The notes under the pieces were generated by a model. It was not told the DNA's origin. It worked only from the letters and a program-made list of their open reading frames with translations, and did not search any database. From CAIYRG01 sp965247505 (GTDB taxonomy: Bacteria; Pseudomonadota; Alphaproteobacteria; Micropepsales; Micropepsaceae), in assembly GCA_965247505.1 (NCBI GenBank), contig OZ252020.1:2976001-3040000 (forward strand): DNA of 64,000 nt, in the 5' to 3' direction. Positions within the stretch are counted from its first letter, which is position 1; each line of letters begins with the position of its first letter. Shown piece after piece: positions 1 through 8,603 of this stretch. The translations under genes and the position numbers were made by a program.

Positions 1-1074
1 AACATCGATGAAGCGCGAACCTCCACCGGGCATTTTCCAAACCCCGCGAATCTCCGGCACACCGGCAGCCTCCAAATGATCCCAAAGTCTTGCCACCCGT
101 TCGAGCTTGATTTGCCGTCCCGGATAGGTTGGCTTGGTCGGCGGCTGGCCGATTATGATTGCATCGCTGCGATGATAAATAGCTGAAACGCGCAACACCG
201 CTTCTTGGCGTTGCTGCGAAGCGTAATAGCCGGGCCACTCGCCGAACGGACCTTCGGCGCGCGATTCTTCTTCCAGCGGCGGCATGGTACCCTCGAACGC
301 CAATTCGGCATCGGCCGGCATGGGTAGGCCGCTCTGTTTGCCATGAACGACATCGATGGCGCGACCAATCTTGCCGCCGGCAGTGGCAAACTCGGATTCC
401 AATGATTTTGCAGCGCTCGCAGCAACGACTCCCAATATAGGAGCTTGCCCAACAGTGACGATCATCGGGCAGGGTTGTCCCCGATCCCAATATTTGCGGC
501 GAATGGCATCGCCATGTTTCCCCGGCTCGATAAAAACGCCGAGCGTTTTTTTGTCTTGCACCATGACTCGGTAGGTACCGACATTGATCCAATCGGAGTC
601 GGGATCGGCAGTAATAACCAGACACTCGGTGCCGATATAATTTCCTCCGTCTTTCGCGTGCCATCTGGGCGCCGGAAAGCGATTGATGTCGACCGCATCT
701 CCTTCGAGGATATTCTCAAAGATGGGACCGTCGGCAACGACACGCGGCGCAATGGGCTTGTTATTTTGTTTGGGCTTGCGGCGATAGGCTTTGAGCGCCT
801 CCAGGGTTAGCTCTCCGACCATAAATCGCGCGGTGCGGACATTGGCCAGAATCCGAAAATTTGGATCGCAGCCTTTCAGCTTTTCGAACAACAATACCGG
901 CGGATATAGATTTTCATGGCTGAGCTCGATTAGGGCACCAATTTCCAATTCGGGATCGGCGTTGGCGATCGTCTCGAGCTCGCCGCAGGCCGCAGCCTGC
1001 TCTAAAAACAGTCTTAAGTCGGCGCTGGGGTCGGCACTGGGGTCGTCGTGACCGGACGGAACCCCTTTGCTCAT
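1..1074 (-). CDS. UbiD-family (de)carboxylase, 3' end missing
   Basis: Reading leftward from an ATG at 1074, the frame is open to the window edge for 358 codons, so roughly the last quarter of a normal UbiD protein (450-500 residues) lies outside. The order of motifs is typical of the family: an N-terminal ELETIANADPELEIGAL stretch, then WINVGTYRVMVQDKKTLGVF, a YWDRGQPCPMIVTVGQAP segment, and later EGPFGEWPGYYA, which carries the conserved substrate/prFMN-site glutamates. Known UbiD enzymes use prenylated FMN to decarboxylate aromatic or unsaturated acids in the cytoplasm. It starts 103 nt after a TctC gene and is probably co-transcribed with it and the aldolase. The N-terminus has a tandem DPSA DPSA repeat. 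No partner UbiX (prFMN synthase) is in the window. The substrate cannot be deduced. Confidence 0.9.
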   Translation of the reverse strand, partial: MSKGVPSGHDDPSADPSADLRLFLEQAAACGELETIANADPELEIGALIELSHENLYPPVLLFEKLKGCDPNFRILANVRTARFMVGELTLEALKAYRRKPKQNNKPIAPRVVADGPIFENILEGDAVDINRFPAPRWHAKDGGNYIGTECLVITADPDSDWINVGTYRVMVQDKKTLGVFIEPGKHGDAIRRKYWDRGQPCPMIVTVGQAPILGVVAASAAKSLESEFATAGGKIGRAIDVVHGKQSGLPMPADAELAFEGTMPPLEEESRAEGPFGEWPGYYASQQRQEAVLRVSAIYHRSDAIIIGQPPTKPTYPGRQIKLERVARLWDHLEAAGVPEIRGVWKMPGGGSRFIDV

Positions 1075-1177
1075 GCTGTGCCACCCCCTTGAATGATGCC
1101 GGGCCGAACCGAACTTTGTTGCGCTGGCGTCGGCCTCGTTTGCCTGGACCGTGCTTTAAGATATTCGCCGCCGCCTA

Positions 1178-2233
1178 TCAGTCCAGCGGCAGACCGTTCC
1201 TTTCCCGAAGGGCATTGATATAGCCGAGGTCTTCCTCGGTCACCTGGACCAACATATCGACAACGGCGGCCAATTGCGGACCCGACATCGGAGTATAATC
1301 TGCCCCGATCTGGTTGCGAACAGTCTCAAGGATTTCCGGATCTTGGGTAGCCTGCACAAATGCGGCGCGGTGGAGATCGATAATCTCGGCAGGCGTACCC
1401 GGCGGCAAGGCGATCCATTTGTTGACCAGCATGTCCGCCTGCATCAATTCGAAAGCCCGCAGGCCCGCTTCGTCGAGTTTGGGCAACAGCTCATCGGTAA
1501 GCAACGGAACATCGGCGAATGTCGAGCGGCGTTCAAGCTCGCCCTGTTCATTGCGCACGCCCATTTGGGCAATGGCGACAAAATCACCGCTCTCCAGCAT
1601 CGGCTGCACTGTAAAGGCGTTTTGATTTGCCATCATCTGCAGCTCACCGCTGCGCGCCGCAAGCACAAGCGCGGGCGTGCCCGCGTAACCGACAACGGGG
1701 CGTAAGTTCCAGCCCAAAAATTCCTTGCCCCACAGACTGACGAGAATACCCGAACGCGAACCATCAATGTCGCCATAAACCAAAGGCTGAGCATTGGGGT
1801 CCATCAGCCGGTCACGGGAATCGGCGCGCACCATAAAGATCGTCCCCAGCCTTATGTCGCCTCCGATGAACTCAAATTCCGCCGGGTTGTATCGTGTGGC
1901 ATCGTTCAACAATGTTACCGGGCTAATTTCCGTTCTGGAGCCGACAAGCACAGTGAGGCCATCGGTGGGAGATTCGCGGTAAAAATAATTATTGGCCGTG
2001 ACGCCGCCACCGCCGGGAATGTTGCGAAATCGTACCCTCGGTTCGCCTGGCAAATATCTGCCAAGAGCGTTGCCAAGCAATCGCCCAGAAACGTCGGTGC
2101 CGCCGCCGGGCGCGGCACTGATGATGATGTTCAATGTTTTGCCCGCGAACGTCATTTGGGCGTTCGCCATGGTGACGCATGATAGGCTCACCAGGAAACA
2201 TAGGACAGATTTTGTCAGCACGCGCGGATACAT
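1178..2233 (-). CDS. TctC/Bug-family tripartite tricarboxylate transporter binding protein
   Basis: This is a 351-residue secreted protein with a Sec signal peptide (hydrophobic core ending near MANAQ, residues 1-26). The mature part opens with the Bug pattern TLNIIISAAPGGGTD, followed by the RNIPGGGG loop that closes over the ligand carboxylate. Bug proteins capture organic acids in the periplasm and hand them to a TctAB permease. It lies between the aldolase gene and the UbiD gene on the minus strand with 103 nt on each side, and the divergent TctA-TctB fusion is its likely permease. The protein at 22809-23864 is a close paralogue (about three quarters identical by eye, both ending NGLPL plus one residue). 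No strong ribosome-binding site precedes the start. Confidence 0.9.
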   Translation of the reverse strand: MYPRVLTKSVLCFLVSLSCVTMANAQMTFAGKTLNIIISAAPGGGTDVSGRLLGNALGRYLPGEPRVRFRNIPGGGGVTANNYFYRESPTDGLTVLVGSRTEISPVTLLNDATRYNPAEFEFIGGDIRLGTIFMVRADSRDRLMDPNAQPLVYGDIDGSRSGILVSLWGKEFLGWNLRPVVGYAGTPALVLAARSGELQMMANQNAFTVQPMLESGDFVAIAQMGVRNEQGELERRSTFADVPLLTDELLPKLDEAGLRAFELMQADMLVNKWIALPPGTPAEIIDLHRAAFVQATQDPEILETVRNQIGADYTPMSGPQLAAVVDMLVQVTEEDLGYINALRERNGLPLD

Positions 2234-2336
2234 AATCTATTTTACCTTGACCTATTTTATCTTTCCGGGCGCCCAGAGGTCTACAGAGTTTATTATGGAC
2301 TGGGTGGCTATTCAGGTTGCAACGAAAACTCAAACA

Positions 2337-3302
2337 TCACGCGGCGCCTGCCATCCCTTGCTGATAGGCGGGCTTGTATTTTTCGCACAATCCCAACCAG
2401 CGGTCCGCCCTTTTGCGTTGCTTGTCTAAGACATCGGCAGGGATATCCAAAAATGGCGGCCGCAGCGGACCAGGTTCCACATAGCCCGCCATTGCCACCG
2501 CCAGCTTGGACGCGGTCTCGCGCCAGGACAGATCGATCTTTCTTGTCCCGGGTGGCGTGATGTCCAGGGTGATGGCCTGTGCGGCCTCCCAATCGCCGCG
2601 CGCTACCGCGTCGCGCAAAGCAAAGCACGGCCAAGGGCCCATCCATGCATCGATCGACCAGAATCCGGCCGCGCCCAATTGCGCCAATGGGAAATACTGA
2701 CCTTGCGCGCAGAATACACGGATACGCCCTTTGGTAATTTTATCGATCTTCATCAGGGTCAGCGGATCGCGATGACTATCCTTCATGCCGACCACCGCAG
2801 GCAGGCGCACGAGTTCCTCGAAGGCTTCGATCGGCAGCGTCACATTATGCAAGGTTGGGTTGTGGTAAATCATGATGCTTAAGTTGGGAAACATTTCCGA
2901 TAGCTCGCGAATGAACCGCAGCGCATTGGCGATTGTGGAGGGAAAGTAATAGGGAATGCCGACTAAGACGCCGTCGGCCTTCGTTTCACTAACCAGTTTG
3001 ATTTTCTCCACCGTCTCACGCGCATTTACGGAAGTGACCCCGATGAAAGTCGGCACTCGACCGGCAATCACATCGATAGATTCGCGCGTGAGCACCGCAA
3101 ATTCGTCCGCCAGCAAAGCATGGCATTCTCCAAAGCTGCCGCTGGTCGAGATTACATTGGCGCCGTCGCGAACCATCCGGTCCAAACCACTCCGCAAGCG
3201 GCCAATGTCGATGGTGTCCCGCGCCGCGAGATCTGCAGAATCATCTTTGGCAAATGACGGCATCATCGCCATCAGGCCTCCAATATCACTCGCCTGCAGC
3301 AT
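2337..3302 (-). CDS. DHDPS/NAL-superfamily aldolase, probably a hydratase-aldolase
   Basis: A 321-residue TIM-barrel class I aldolase. The family marks are visible: a GSFGEC loop (equivalent to GTTGE), the tyrosine of MIYHNP, and the Schiff-base lysine in VVGMKDSH. The late motif FWSIDAWMGPWPCFALRDAV resembles the WS-x(6)-GP-x-P region of trans-o-hydroxybenzylidenepyruvate and 2'-carboxybenzalpyruvate hydratase-aldolases more than lysine-pathway DapA. Known hydratase-aldolases release pyruvate and an aldehyde from ring-cleavage products, which fits a neighbourhood with a gentisate-type ring-cleavage cupin and a UbiD decarboxylase. It is first in the minus-strand group aldolase-TctC-UbiD, divergent from the TctAB operon. 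The exact substrate is an inference. Confidence 0.85.
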   Translation of the reverse strand: MLQASDIGGLMAMMPSFAKDDSADLAARDTIDIGRLRSGLDRMVRDGANVISTSGSFGECHALLADEFAVLTRESIDVIAGRVPTFIGVTSVNARETVEKIKLVSETKADGVLVGIPYYFPSTIANALRFIRELSEMFPNLSIMIYHNPTLHNVTLPIEAFEELVRLPAVVGMKDSHRDPLTLMKIDKITKGRIRVFCAQGQYFPLAQLGAAGFWSIDAWMGPWPCFALRDAVARGDWEAAQAITLDITPPGTRKIDLSWRETASKLAVAMAGYVEPGPLRPPFLDIPADVLDKQRKRADRWLGLCEKYKPAYQQGMAGAA

Positions 3303-3532
3303 TGTTCTTTCCCCTGAAGCTCGAATTAAGCCCTATTGGACATAGGGCGTCTCGCGCATAATACTCGTCAATAAGCGTGTTTGGTTCAAGGAGCATCCCA
3401 AATCTTGAGGCTCTGGAACCGGGATCTCTATGCTGCAGGAACAATAAGGGTGCGCGCCGTCGGCACCCCAACACCGTCTTCGCCCTTAACAGTCTAAGCG
3501 ATGGGCAGCCTGAACAATGGATAGTCATGTAA
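3303..3532. promoter_or_regulatory. Divergent promoter region with a 7-bp inverted repeat
   Basis: These 230 bp separate the minus-strand aldolase group from the plus-strand permease operon, so both promoters must lie here. At 3330-3348 a perfect inverted repeat is seen: GCCCTAT, a 5-base spacer, then ATAGGGC. It has no T-run after it and sits close to the aldolase start, so an operator for a missing regulator is more likely than a terminator. No clear sigma-70 boxes were identified. Confidence 0.4.
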
Positions 3533-5518
3533 ATGTTTGAATTTCTATCCGTGTTCAGAATCGATCAAATCATTGAAGGCTTACAGGGTATCGTAACGCC
3601 CTATCACCTCTCTCTCATGGTGGTGGGGGTCATCCTAGCCAGTCTTGTCGCAGCGGCTCCGGGCATTGGAAGTCTGCTCTTGCTCTCACTGCTATTGCCC
3701 TTTGCCACCACGTTGGAACCATTTGGCTTTATTGCTTTGATATTTGGTGTCGCGACGGTGGGAAACACCGCGAACACTTTCAGCTCGGTTCTGGTTGGCG
3801 TGCCTGGCGGATCGGGATCGCAGGCGACAATCCTCGACGGCTTTCCCATGGCCAAGAACGGTGAAGCCAACCGCGCGTTCGGAGCCGCCTTTATGGCCTC
3901 ACTGGTCGGTGCCATCATTGGCGTGACGACCTTTATGATTACCCTTCCGTTCTTCTCCCCTTTGGTGCTGAGCATCGGCTCCCCAGAGTTCCTAATGTTA
4001 GTTTTGTGGGGCTTGAGCGCAGTTGCGGTGCTCGGTGGCTCGCAGCCGGTGAAGGGGTTGATTGGCGCGGTCTTTGGCCTCTCGGTCGCACTGATCGGAA
4101 CCGACGCGCGCACCGGAATCGAGCGCTTTACTTTCGGCAGCGCCTATCTTTGGGATGGCGTCTCGTTGGTCATTGTTGCCATGGGTATCTTCGCGGTCCC
4201 GGAGATGGTCAATCTTGCGCGGCGCAAAACCAGTATTTCAGACACCCCGGCACTCGGCGGCGGACTTTGGAAAGGGGTCACCGATGTCTACAAACATTGG
4301 TGGTTGGTTACGCGTTGCAGCATGGTCGGCGTTTGGGTCGGTGCGCTACCGGGGCTGGGCAGCGCCGTGGCGGACTGGTTCGCCTATGCCCATGCGGTGC
4401 AGACGGAAAAAAACACCGAAAATTTTGGCAAGGGCGATGTCCGCGGTGTGCTTGCGCCCGAAAGCTCTAACAATGCCAAGGAGGGCGGCGATCTAATCCC
4501 GACTTTGCTGTTTGGCATCCCAGGCAGCAGTTCGATGGCGATCATTTTGATCGGCATGATTGCCGTTGGCATTCAACCCGGGACTGCGATCCTCACTTAC
4601 CAAGCACCTTATATGTACGCCACTGTGTGGACATTGGTGATCGCAAACATAATGGCGACTCTTCTTGCATTGGCGTTTGCGCGTCAGTTCGCCAAAGCAT
4701 GTATCGTTCCCTACACCTACCTTGTGCCTGCAGTTTTCTTGTTCTGCATCATCGGGGCATACGCCAACACACTTGATTACTATGACCTCGGCTTGTTGCT
4801 GGTGTTCTCGGCCATCGGTATCTTGATGAAACGCTATGGCTGGCCACGCCCACCGGTATTGGTGGCCATCGTGCTTGGCCCGCAGGTTCAGCAATATCTT
4901 TGGTTATCCGTCGATCTTTATAGTCTCGGTTGGTTGCTGCACCCGTCTGTTTTGTTCCTTGGCCTGCTTATCGCAGGAACCTTATCCTTTCCGCTTATTC
5001 GTGCCCGCCTTCAGCGCGGCAAAAATGTCGAGATGGAGCTCAAGCCCGATCTTGAACGCGCACATGAGAAAAGCTCCATCGCAATGAGCATCGCGTTGAC
5101 AGGCGTGTTCGTAGCCATGCTTGTTATGGGAACGATGTGGCCGCTGCGGGCATCGCTTCCCGTTTACTTTATCGCCTGCTTGGGTTTGATTTTGGTGAGT
5201 ATCCAGATCATTCGCGACACAATTGTGCTTAAGCGCCGCGCAAGTTCGGGTGAGATCGCTCACGCTTATAGCCGTAGCGAGAATCTATTGGAGCTCAATG
5301 CGTGGCTATGGCTGGTCGGCCTGGTGCTCCTTGTCGTCCTTTTTGGCTTTCACCTCACCTTCTTTATCTTTCCGCTGGCCTATGGCTTCGTTTACGGCGC
5401 GAATTGGCGTCGCGAGATTATCGTTTCCGCGGGTGGATTGGCTTTGCTATGGCTTATCTTCGATCGCCTGTTGGGCGCGGTTTGGCCACAGCCGCTCCTT
5501 CTCTGGTTTTTGTATTGA
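3533..5518 (+). CDS. Fused TctA-TctB tripartite tricarboxylate transporter permease
   Basis: At 661 residues this is far longer than a lone TctA (about 500). Residues 1 to about 490 are TctA: the PGIGSLL loop, the GVPGGSGSQATILDGFPMAKNGE segment and later APESSNNAKEGGDLIPTLLFGIPGS are family hallmarks. The remaining part, after a charged linker (about 490-510), has four to five hydrophobic helices as in the small TctB subunit, so both membrane subunits are on one chain. It would drive ion-coupled import of acids delivered by TctC proteins. It opens the plus-strand operon; the next gene begins 54 nt downstream. The second fusion at 19838-21826 has the same architecture. Confidence 0.9.
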   Translation: MFEFLSVFRIDQIIEGLQGIVTPYHLSLMVVGVILASLVAAAPGIGSLLLLSLLLPFATTLEPFGFIALIFGVATVGNTANTFSSVLVGVPGGSGSQATILDGFPMAKNGEANRAFGAAFMASLVGAIIGVTTFMITLPFFSPLVLSIGSPEFLMLVLWGLSAVAVLGGSQPVKGLIGAVFGLSVALIGTDARTGIERFTFGSAYLWDGVSLVIVAMGIFAVPEMVNLARRKTSISDTPALGGGLWKGVTDVYKHWWLVTRCSMVGVWVGALPGLGSAVADWFAYAHAVQTEKNTENFGKGDVRGVLAPESSNNAKEGGDLIPTLLFGIPGSSSMAIILIGMIAVGIQPGTAILTYQAPYMYATVWTLVIANIMATLLALAFARQFAKACIVPYTYLVPAVFLFCIIGAYANTLDYYDLGLLLVFSAIGILMKRYGWPRPPVLVAIVLGPQVQQYLWLSVDLYSLGWLLHPSVLFLGLLIAGTLSFPLIRARLQRGKNVEMELKPDLERAHEKSSIAMSIALTGVFVAMLVMGTMWPLRASLPVYFIACLGLILVSIQIIRDTIVLKRRASSGEIAHAYSRSENLLELNAWLWLVGLVLLVVLFGFHLTFFIFPLAYGFVYGANWRREIIVSAGGLALLWLIFDRLLGAVWPQPLLLWFLY

Positions 5519-5572
5519 CGGCGCAATCGTGATGGTGCTTCGGCGAAGGCTTAGACCTATGGACAGCCGATT

Positions 5573-6634
5573 ATGACAACAAAGCAGTCTGCAGATTCAT
5601 TGGAAGCGTTGGCGCTTGATCTCGATGCGGCCGATATGCGCGGTCAGTGGCAGAACGAATCTTCCCGACGCACCACGGGGGAGTGGGCCGACGACATTTG
5701 GACGCCAACTGCGCGCGGTCAGCCCTGGCTCTGGCCGGCGAAAGAAGTCCGTCAATTTCTCGATCGCTCGGCGAAGGTGTTGCCTGAAAGCCGGGACTCT
5801 CGGCGATCGATCGTATTTAACAATCCCGCTCTGCCGCGTGGCTCGATTGAGACCATAAATATGGGCGTGCAACTTATTCTACCGGGAGAGTTGGCATGGG
5901 CGCATCGGCATTCGATCTCGGCATTGCGCTTTGTCATTCAAGGGCAACCCGGTCTGGTCACCGTAGTGGACGGCATCGCCCACCCCATGGAGACCGGCGA
6001 TCTGGTGCTCACCCCAAGCGGGGAGTGGCACGATCATTTTAACGACTCCGATGAGCCGGCCCTATGGCTCGATGTGTTGGACGGCCCGGTGATCAACGCG
6101 ATCAATCAGACGGTGTTCCAGAATTACGGCGATCGCCGGCAAGCCTTGCGCAACAGCGCGGCCGCATCGGAAGGCGCTGAGATTCAGATGCGCTTCCCTT
6201 GGGCTGCCGTTGAGGCCGATCTCATGGCCCGTGATGACGAAACTCTTAACCCGCTATCCGGACATGTCTTCGATTACACCGATCCCAACACAGGCCAGCA
6301 CCCGATGCGCACGCTGGGATGCCGCATGCGCCGCTTACCAGCGGGCTTTATTGGCCGGCCCTATCGCAGCCGCGTCAATGCAGTGTTTCATGCCTTTAAG
6401 GGCAGCGGGTGCGTAATGGTCGATGGCAAGCCTATCGAGTGGAGCCAAGGGGACAATTTTGTGATCCCCGGCTGGAGCATACGCGCCTTCGAGGCGTCAG
6501 CCGGCGATGACAGTTTTGTCTTCGAAACGCATGACGCGCCCTTGCTTGAAAGTTTAGGCTTGTTGCAAAGAGGCCTTCTGGATTCCTTGAAAGAGGAAAT
6601 AGAGGGTGCGCCAGCGATCAAGATTGACTCATAG
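5573..6634 (+). CDS. Gentisate 1,2-dioxygenase-like bicupin
   Basis: 353 residues, the usual length for gentisate or 1-hydroxy-2-naphthoate dioxygenases. The first cupin carries the iron site AHRHS (H111, H113) with a second-motif histidine in GEWHDHFND (H153/H155). The second cupin (from about residue 260) has lost the HxH motif, as is normal in this family. Known members use Fe(II) and O2 to open the ring between carboxyl- and hydroxyl-bearing carbons, giving a pyruvate derivative. It follows the permease by 54 nt. A DHDPS-fold hydratase-aldolase lies just across the divergent promoter, a pairing like the PhdI/PhdJ steps of phenanthrene breakdown. Substrate could be gentisate, hydroxynaphthoate or another salicylate-type acid. 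Confidence 0.85.
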   Translation: MTTKQSADSLEALALDLDAADMRGQWQNESSRRTTGEWADDIWTPTARGQPWLWPAKEVRQFLDRSAKVLPESRDSRRSIVFNNPALPRGSIETINMGVQLILPGELAWAHRHSISALRFVIQGQPGLVTVVDGIAHPMETGDLVLTPSGEWHDHFNDSDEPALWLDVLDGPVINAINQTVFQNYGDRRQALRNSAAASEGAEIQMRFPWAAVEADLMARDDETLNPLSGHVFDYTDPNTGQHPMRTLGCRMRRLPAGFIGRPYRSRVNAVFHAFKGSGCVMVDGKPIEWSQGDNFVIPGWSIRAFEASAGDDSFVFETHDAPLLESLGLLQRGLLDSLKEEIEGAPAIKIDS

Positions 6635-6681
6635 GGTTTAGTGGCGCCGTCTTATCGCCAGAAATCTGATTTTTACTAATT

Positions 6682-7437
6682 ATGGTTGAAGGTATGAGCA
6701 TAGCTGCCGAAAACGAAAATGCGCCGGACATCAAGGCATTTGCCGACGAGGTCCGCCGGCGGGCCAATGCGCAATTCGAAACACCGCAATATAAACGAAT
6801 CTTATCGATGCCGCTGACCCGCGAGCGGGCACAGATCTATGTATTGCAAAAGGCCCATTGGAATTTGAACCGGCGTGACTGCTGGGCCTTTGCCCAAGCC
6901 TTGGTACCGATGAGCGTCAAGAAGCTGGTTTGGGAACATGAGTCGGATGAACTTGCGGGCAATAATGAGCGCGGCGTTGAAGATCACTATTCGCTGCAAA
7001 TCCGTCAGTCCGCGGTCATCGGCTTAGCGCGCGAAGATTTTGTGAATGAGCGCCCCCGCGAGGGAACCCGCACCTGCCTTTATGCTTGGGTCCATTTGGT
7101 CAAAGACAGCCCTTGGCTGAAGTCGATTTCAGCCTGTGCCGCATTGGAGGTCAGCAACTCGTCCGAATGGGTCCGCGAAGGCGGGATGTCCTATCGCTGG
7201 GGCAAGAAAATGGAGCGCGAACTCGGCATCCCCTTCGACAAACAGCTCAATGCCAAGGAGCATGCGGAGGTCGACATCGAGCACGCCCATATGTTGTTGG
7301 ACGTAGTTCGCGAGCACGCCAAAACCGAAGCCGATCTCGATTTGATTATGGAAGGTCTGATCGAGTCTTGGCAGTTGGACCAGACTTGGAAGGGCCTGCT
7401 CGCCGACATGTTGGCCGAACTTCCGGATCCAAAATAA
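6682..7437 (+). CDS. Haem-oxygenase-like diiron oxidase (HDO) / iron-containing redox enzyme candidate
   Basis: A 251-residue, all-helical soluble protein of the TenA/PqqC/haem-oxygenase fold. It shows the spaced acid/histidine set of the HDO group: E85/E87 in WEHESDE, H102 in EDHYSLQ, E156 in ALEVSNS, and the H-x3-D-x2-H motif at H194, D198 and H201 (AEVDIEHAH). These would bind two irons, as in UndA-type enzymes that use O2 for C-C or N-oxygenation chemistry. TenA proteins (thiamine salvage) lack this H-x3-D-x2-H pattern, so TenA is less likely. An alternative ATG at 6694 exists; neither start has a strong ribosome-binding site. It sits between a ring-cleavage cupin and three bicupins in the operon. 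The reaction is unknown. Confidence 0.75.
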   Translation: MVEGMSIAAENENAPDIKAFADEVRRRANAQFETPQYKRILSMPLTRERAQIYVLQKAHWNLNRRDCWAFAQALVPMSVKKLVWEHESDELAGNNERGVEDHYSLQIRQSAVIGLAREDFVNERPREGTRTCLYAWVHLVKDSPWLKSISACAALEVSNSSEWVREGGMSYRWGKKMERELGIPFDKQLNAKEHAEVDIEHAHMLLDVVREHAKTEADLDLIMEGLIESWQLDQTWKGLLADMLAELPDPK

Positions 7438-7476
7438 TGACGGGCCAAAATAATGATGGGCCAAAATAATGATGGG
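7429..7476 (+). repeat. Three tandem copies of a 16-bp unit at a gene junction
   Basis: The unit ccaaaataatgaYggg occurs three times without spacing (7429-7444, 7445-7460, 7461-7476); copies 2 and 3 are identical and copy 1 differs by one base. Copy 1 contains the last codons and TAA stop of the HDO gene, so the array looks like local duplication of the stop region. It fills the gap up to 11 bp before the first bicupin start. Confidence 0.9.
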
Positions 7477-7487
7477 GATGAGCCGGC

Positions 7488-8603
7488 ATGGGCACCAAGC
7501 CTGATAGTAAGTTCTTACTAGATCCCTATCTCGATTGGGCCAAAGCCGAGAACGTGCCCATTGTCGATGTGTTTGCGGTCAATCTGCACCAAATCGAAAC
7601 CGAGCCTTGGAAGCGATTGGGTGGGGCATGTCGAGCAGCATTCGTGCATCTCAAGGGGCGCGGAGATTTTCTCTCTCTGCAGGTGATTGAGATTCCCCCC
7701 GGCGAGCACTCTGGCTGGCTACGCCATGTCTATGACGAAGTGTTCTTTGTGCTGTCCGGCCACGGCAGCACGCAAATTGAACAGCGCCCCGATGCCATGG
7801 CGGAGTTCGAGTTCGGCCCTAATAGCCTTTTTGCGCCGCCGCTCAATGCGCCCATGCGTCTGTTCAACACTTCCGGACATGAGCCCGTGCGGCTGGTGTC
7901 CACCAATAACGCACCGCTCTGGATCAATTTGGCGCATGATAATCGCTTCATTTTCGACAATGATTTTGTGTTTGAGCAGCGCGCCACCGAGCAGAAACAT
8001 TTTTCGGGCGAGGGGGAGTTCATTCCTTTGGCTCCGGGAAAGCATATGTGGGAGACGAATTTCGTTCCGGATCTCTCCGATTTCGAATTGCACGCGTGGG
8101 AAAGCCGCGGTTCTGGGAGCAAGAACATAAAATTCATTTTGGCCGACAGCGTCATGCATGCGCATTGCTCCGAGATGGCGGTTGGCACATATAAGAAGGC
8201 CCATCGGCACGGGGCCGGAGCCCATGTGTTTGCAATATCGGGGAGCGGATATACGCTGATGTGGAATGAAGGCGATCAAGATTTCATGCGTCACGAATGG
8301 AACCACGGATTTGTCTTCGCGCCACAGGACGGCATGTTTCATCAGCACTTCAATACAGCGTCTGAGCCGGCCCGTTACCTCGCTTGTTCTCTCGGCAGCC
8401 ATCGCTACCCAATGACTGCAGCCAAAAGATCGCGCAAAGAGGCGCCTGAATCGGACGCCAAAAAAGGTGGCCTGCAAATCGACTATGCCGACCAGGATCC
8501 GCGTATTCATGCCATATGGCACGAGGAGTTGGCCGCGACAGGCGTGGGCTCGCAAATGGGCGATGTTTTCGACGAGGCTACATTCCAGCAAAAGGTTTCA
8601 TGA
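7488..8603 (+). CDS. Bicupin protein, tandem paralogue 1
   Basis: 371 residues, two cupin barrels. The first (about 50-140) has RHVYDEVFFVLSGHG, where the usual HxH is reduced to one histidine (H80) and an acid. The second (about 225-310) has a full metal site: H239, H241 and H246 in KKAHRHGAGAH plus H285/H287 in FHQHFN. A conserved tail GGLQIDYADQDPRIH is shared with the next two genes. As I recall, database relatives are often named ethanolamine ammonia-lyase activating protein or just cupin; I know of no biochemical proof. It overlaps the next gene by an ATGA (8600-8603), implying coupled translation. A cytoplasmic metal-dependent oxygenase or isomerase is the most reasonable guess. Confidence 0.8.
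   Translation: MGTKPDSKFLLDPYLDWAKAENVPIVDVFAVNLHQIETEPWKRLGGACRAAFVHLKGRGDFLSLQVIEIPPGEHSGWLRHVYDEVFFVLSGHGSTQIEQRPDAMAEFEFGPNSLFAPPLNAPMRLFNTSGHEPVRLVSTNNAPLWINLAHDNRFIFDNDFVFEQRATEQKHFSGEGEFIPLAPGKHMWETNFVPDLSDFELHAWESRGSGSKNIKFILADSVMHAHCSEMAVGTYKKAHRHGAGAHVFAISGSGYTLMWNEGDQDFMRHEWNHGFVFAPQDGMFHQHFNTASEPARYLACSLGSHRYPMTAAKRSRKEAPESDAKKGGLQIDYADQDPRIHAIWHEELAATGVGSQMGDVFDEATFQQKVS

Noticed and set aside
2337..3302. DapA of lysine biosynthesis
   Set aside because: The WS-x(6)-GP motif and the catabolic surroundings favour a hydratase-aldolase.
6682..7437. TenA thiaminase / thiamine salvage, supported by the NMT1 (THI5-like) neighbour
   Set aside because: The H-x3-D-x2-H and Glu pattern fits diiron oxidases better, and no other thiamine gene is present.
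7429..7476. CRISPR array
   Set aside because: Units are 16 bp with no spacers; likewise for the arrays at 26300 and 54452.
7719..8591. Long minus-strand frame of 290 codons opposite bicupin 1
   Set aside because: It mirrors a well-supported gene in its complementary frame, has no recognisable motif and no ribosome-binding site.
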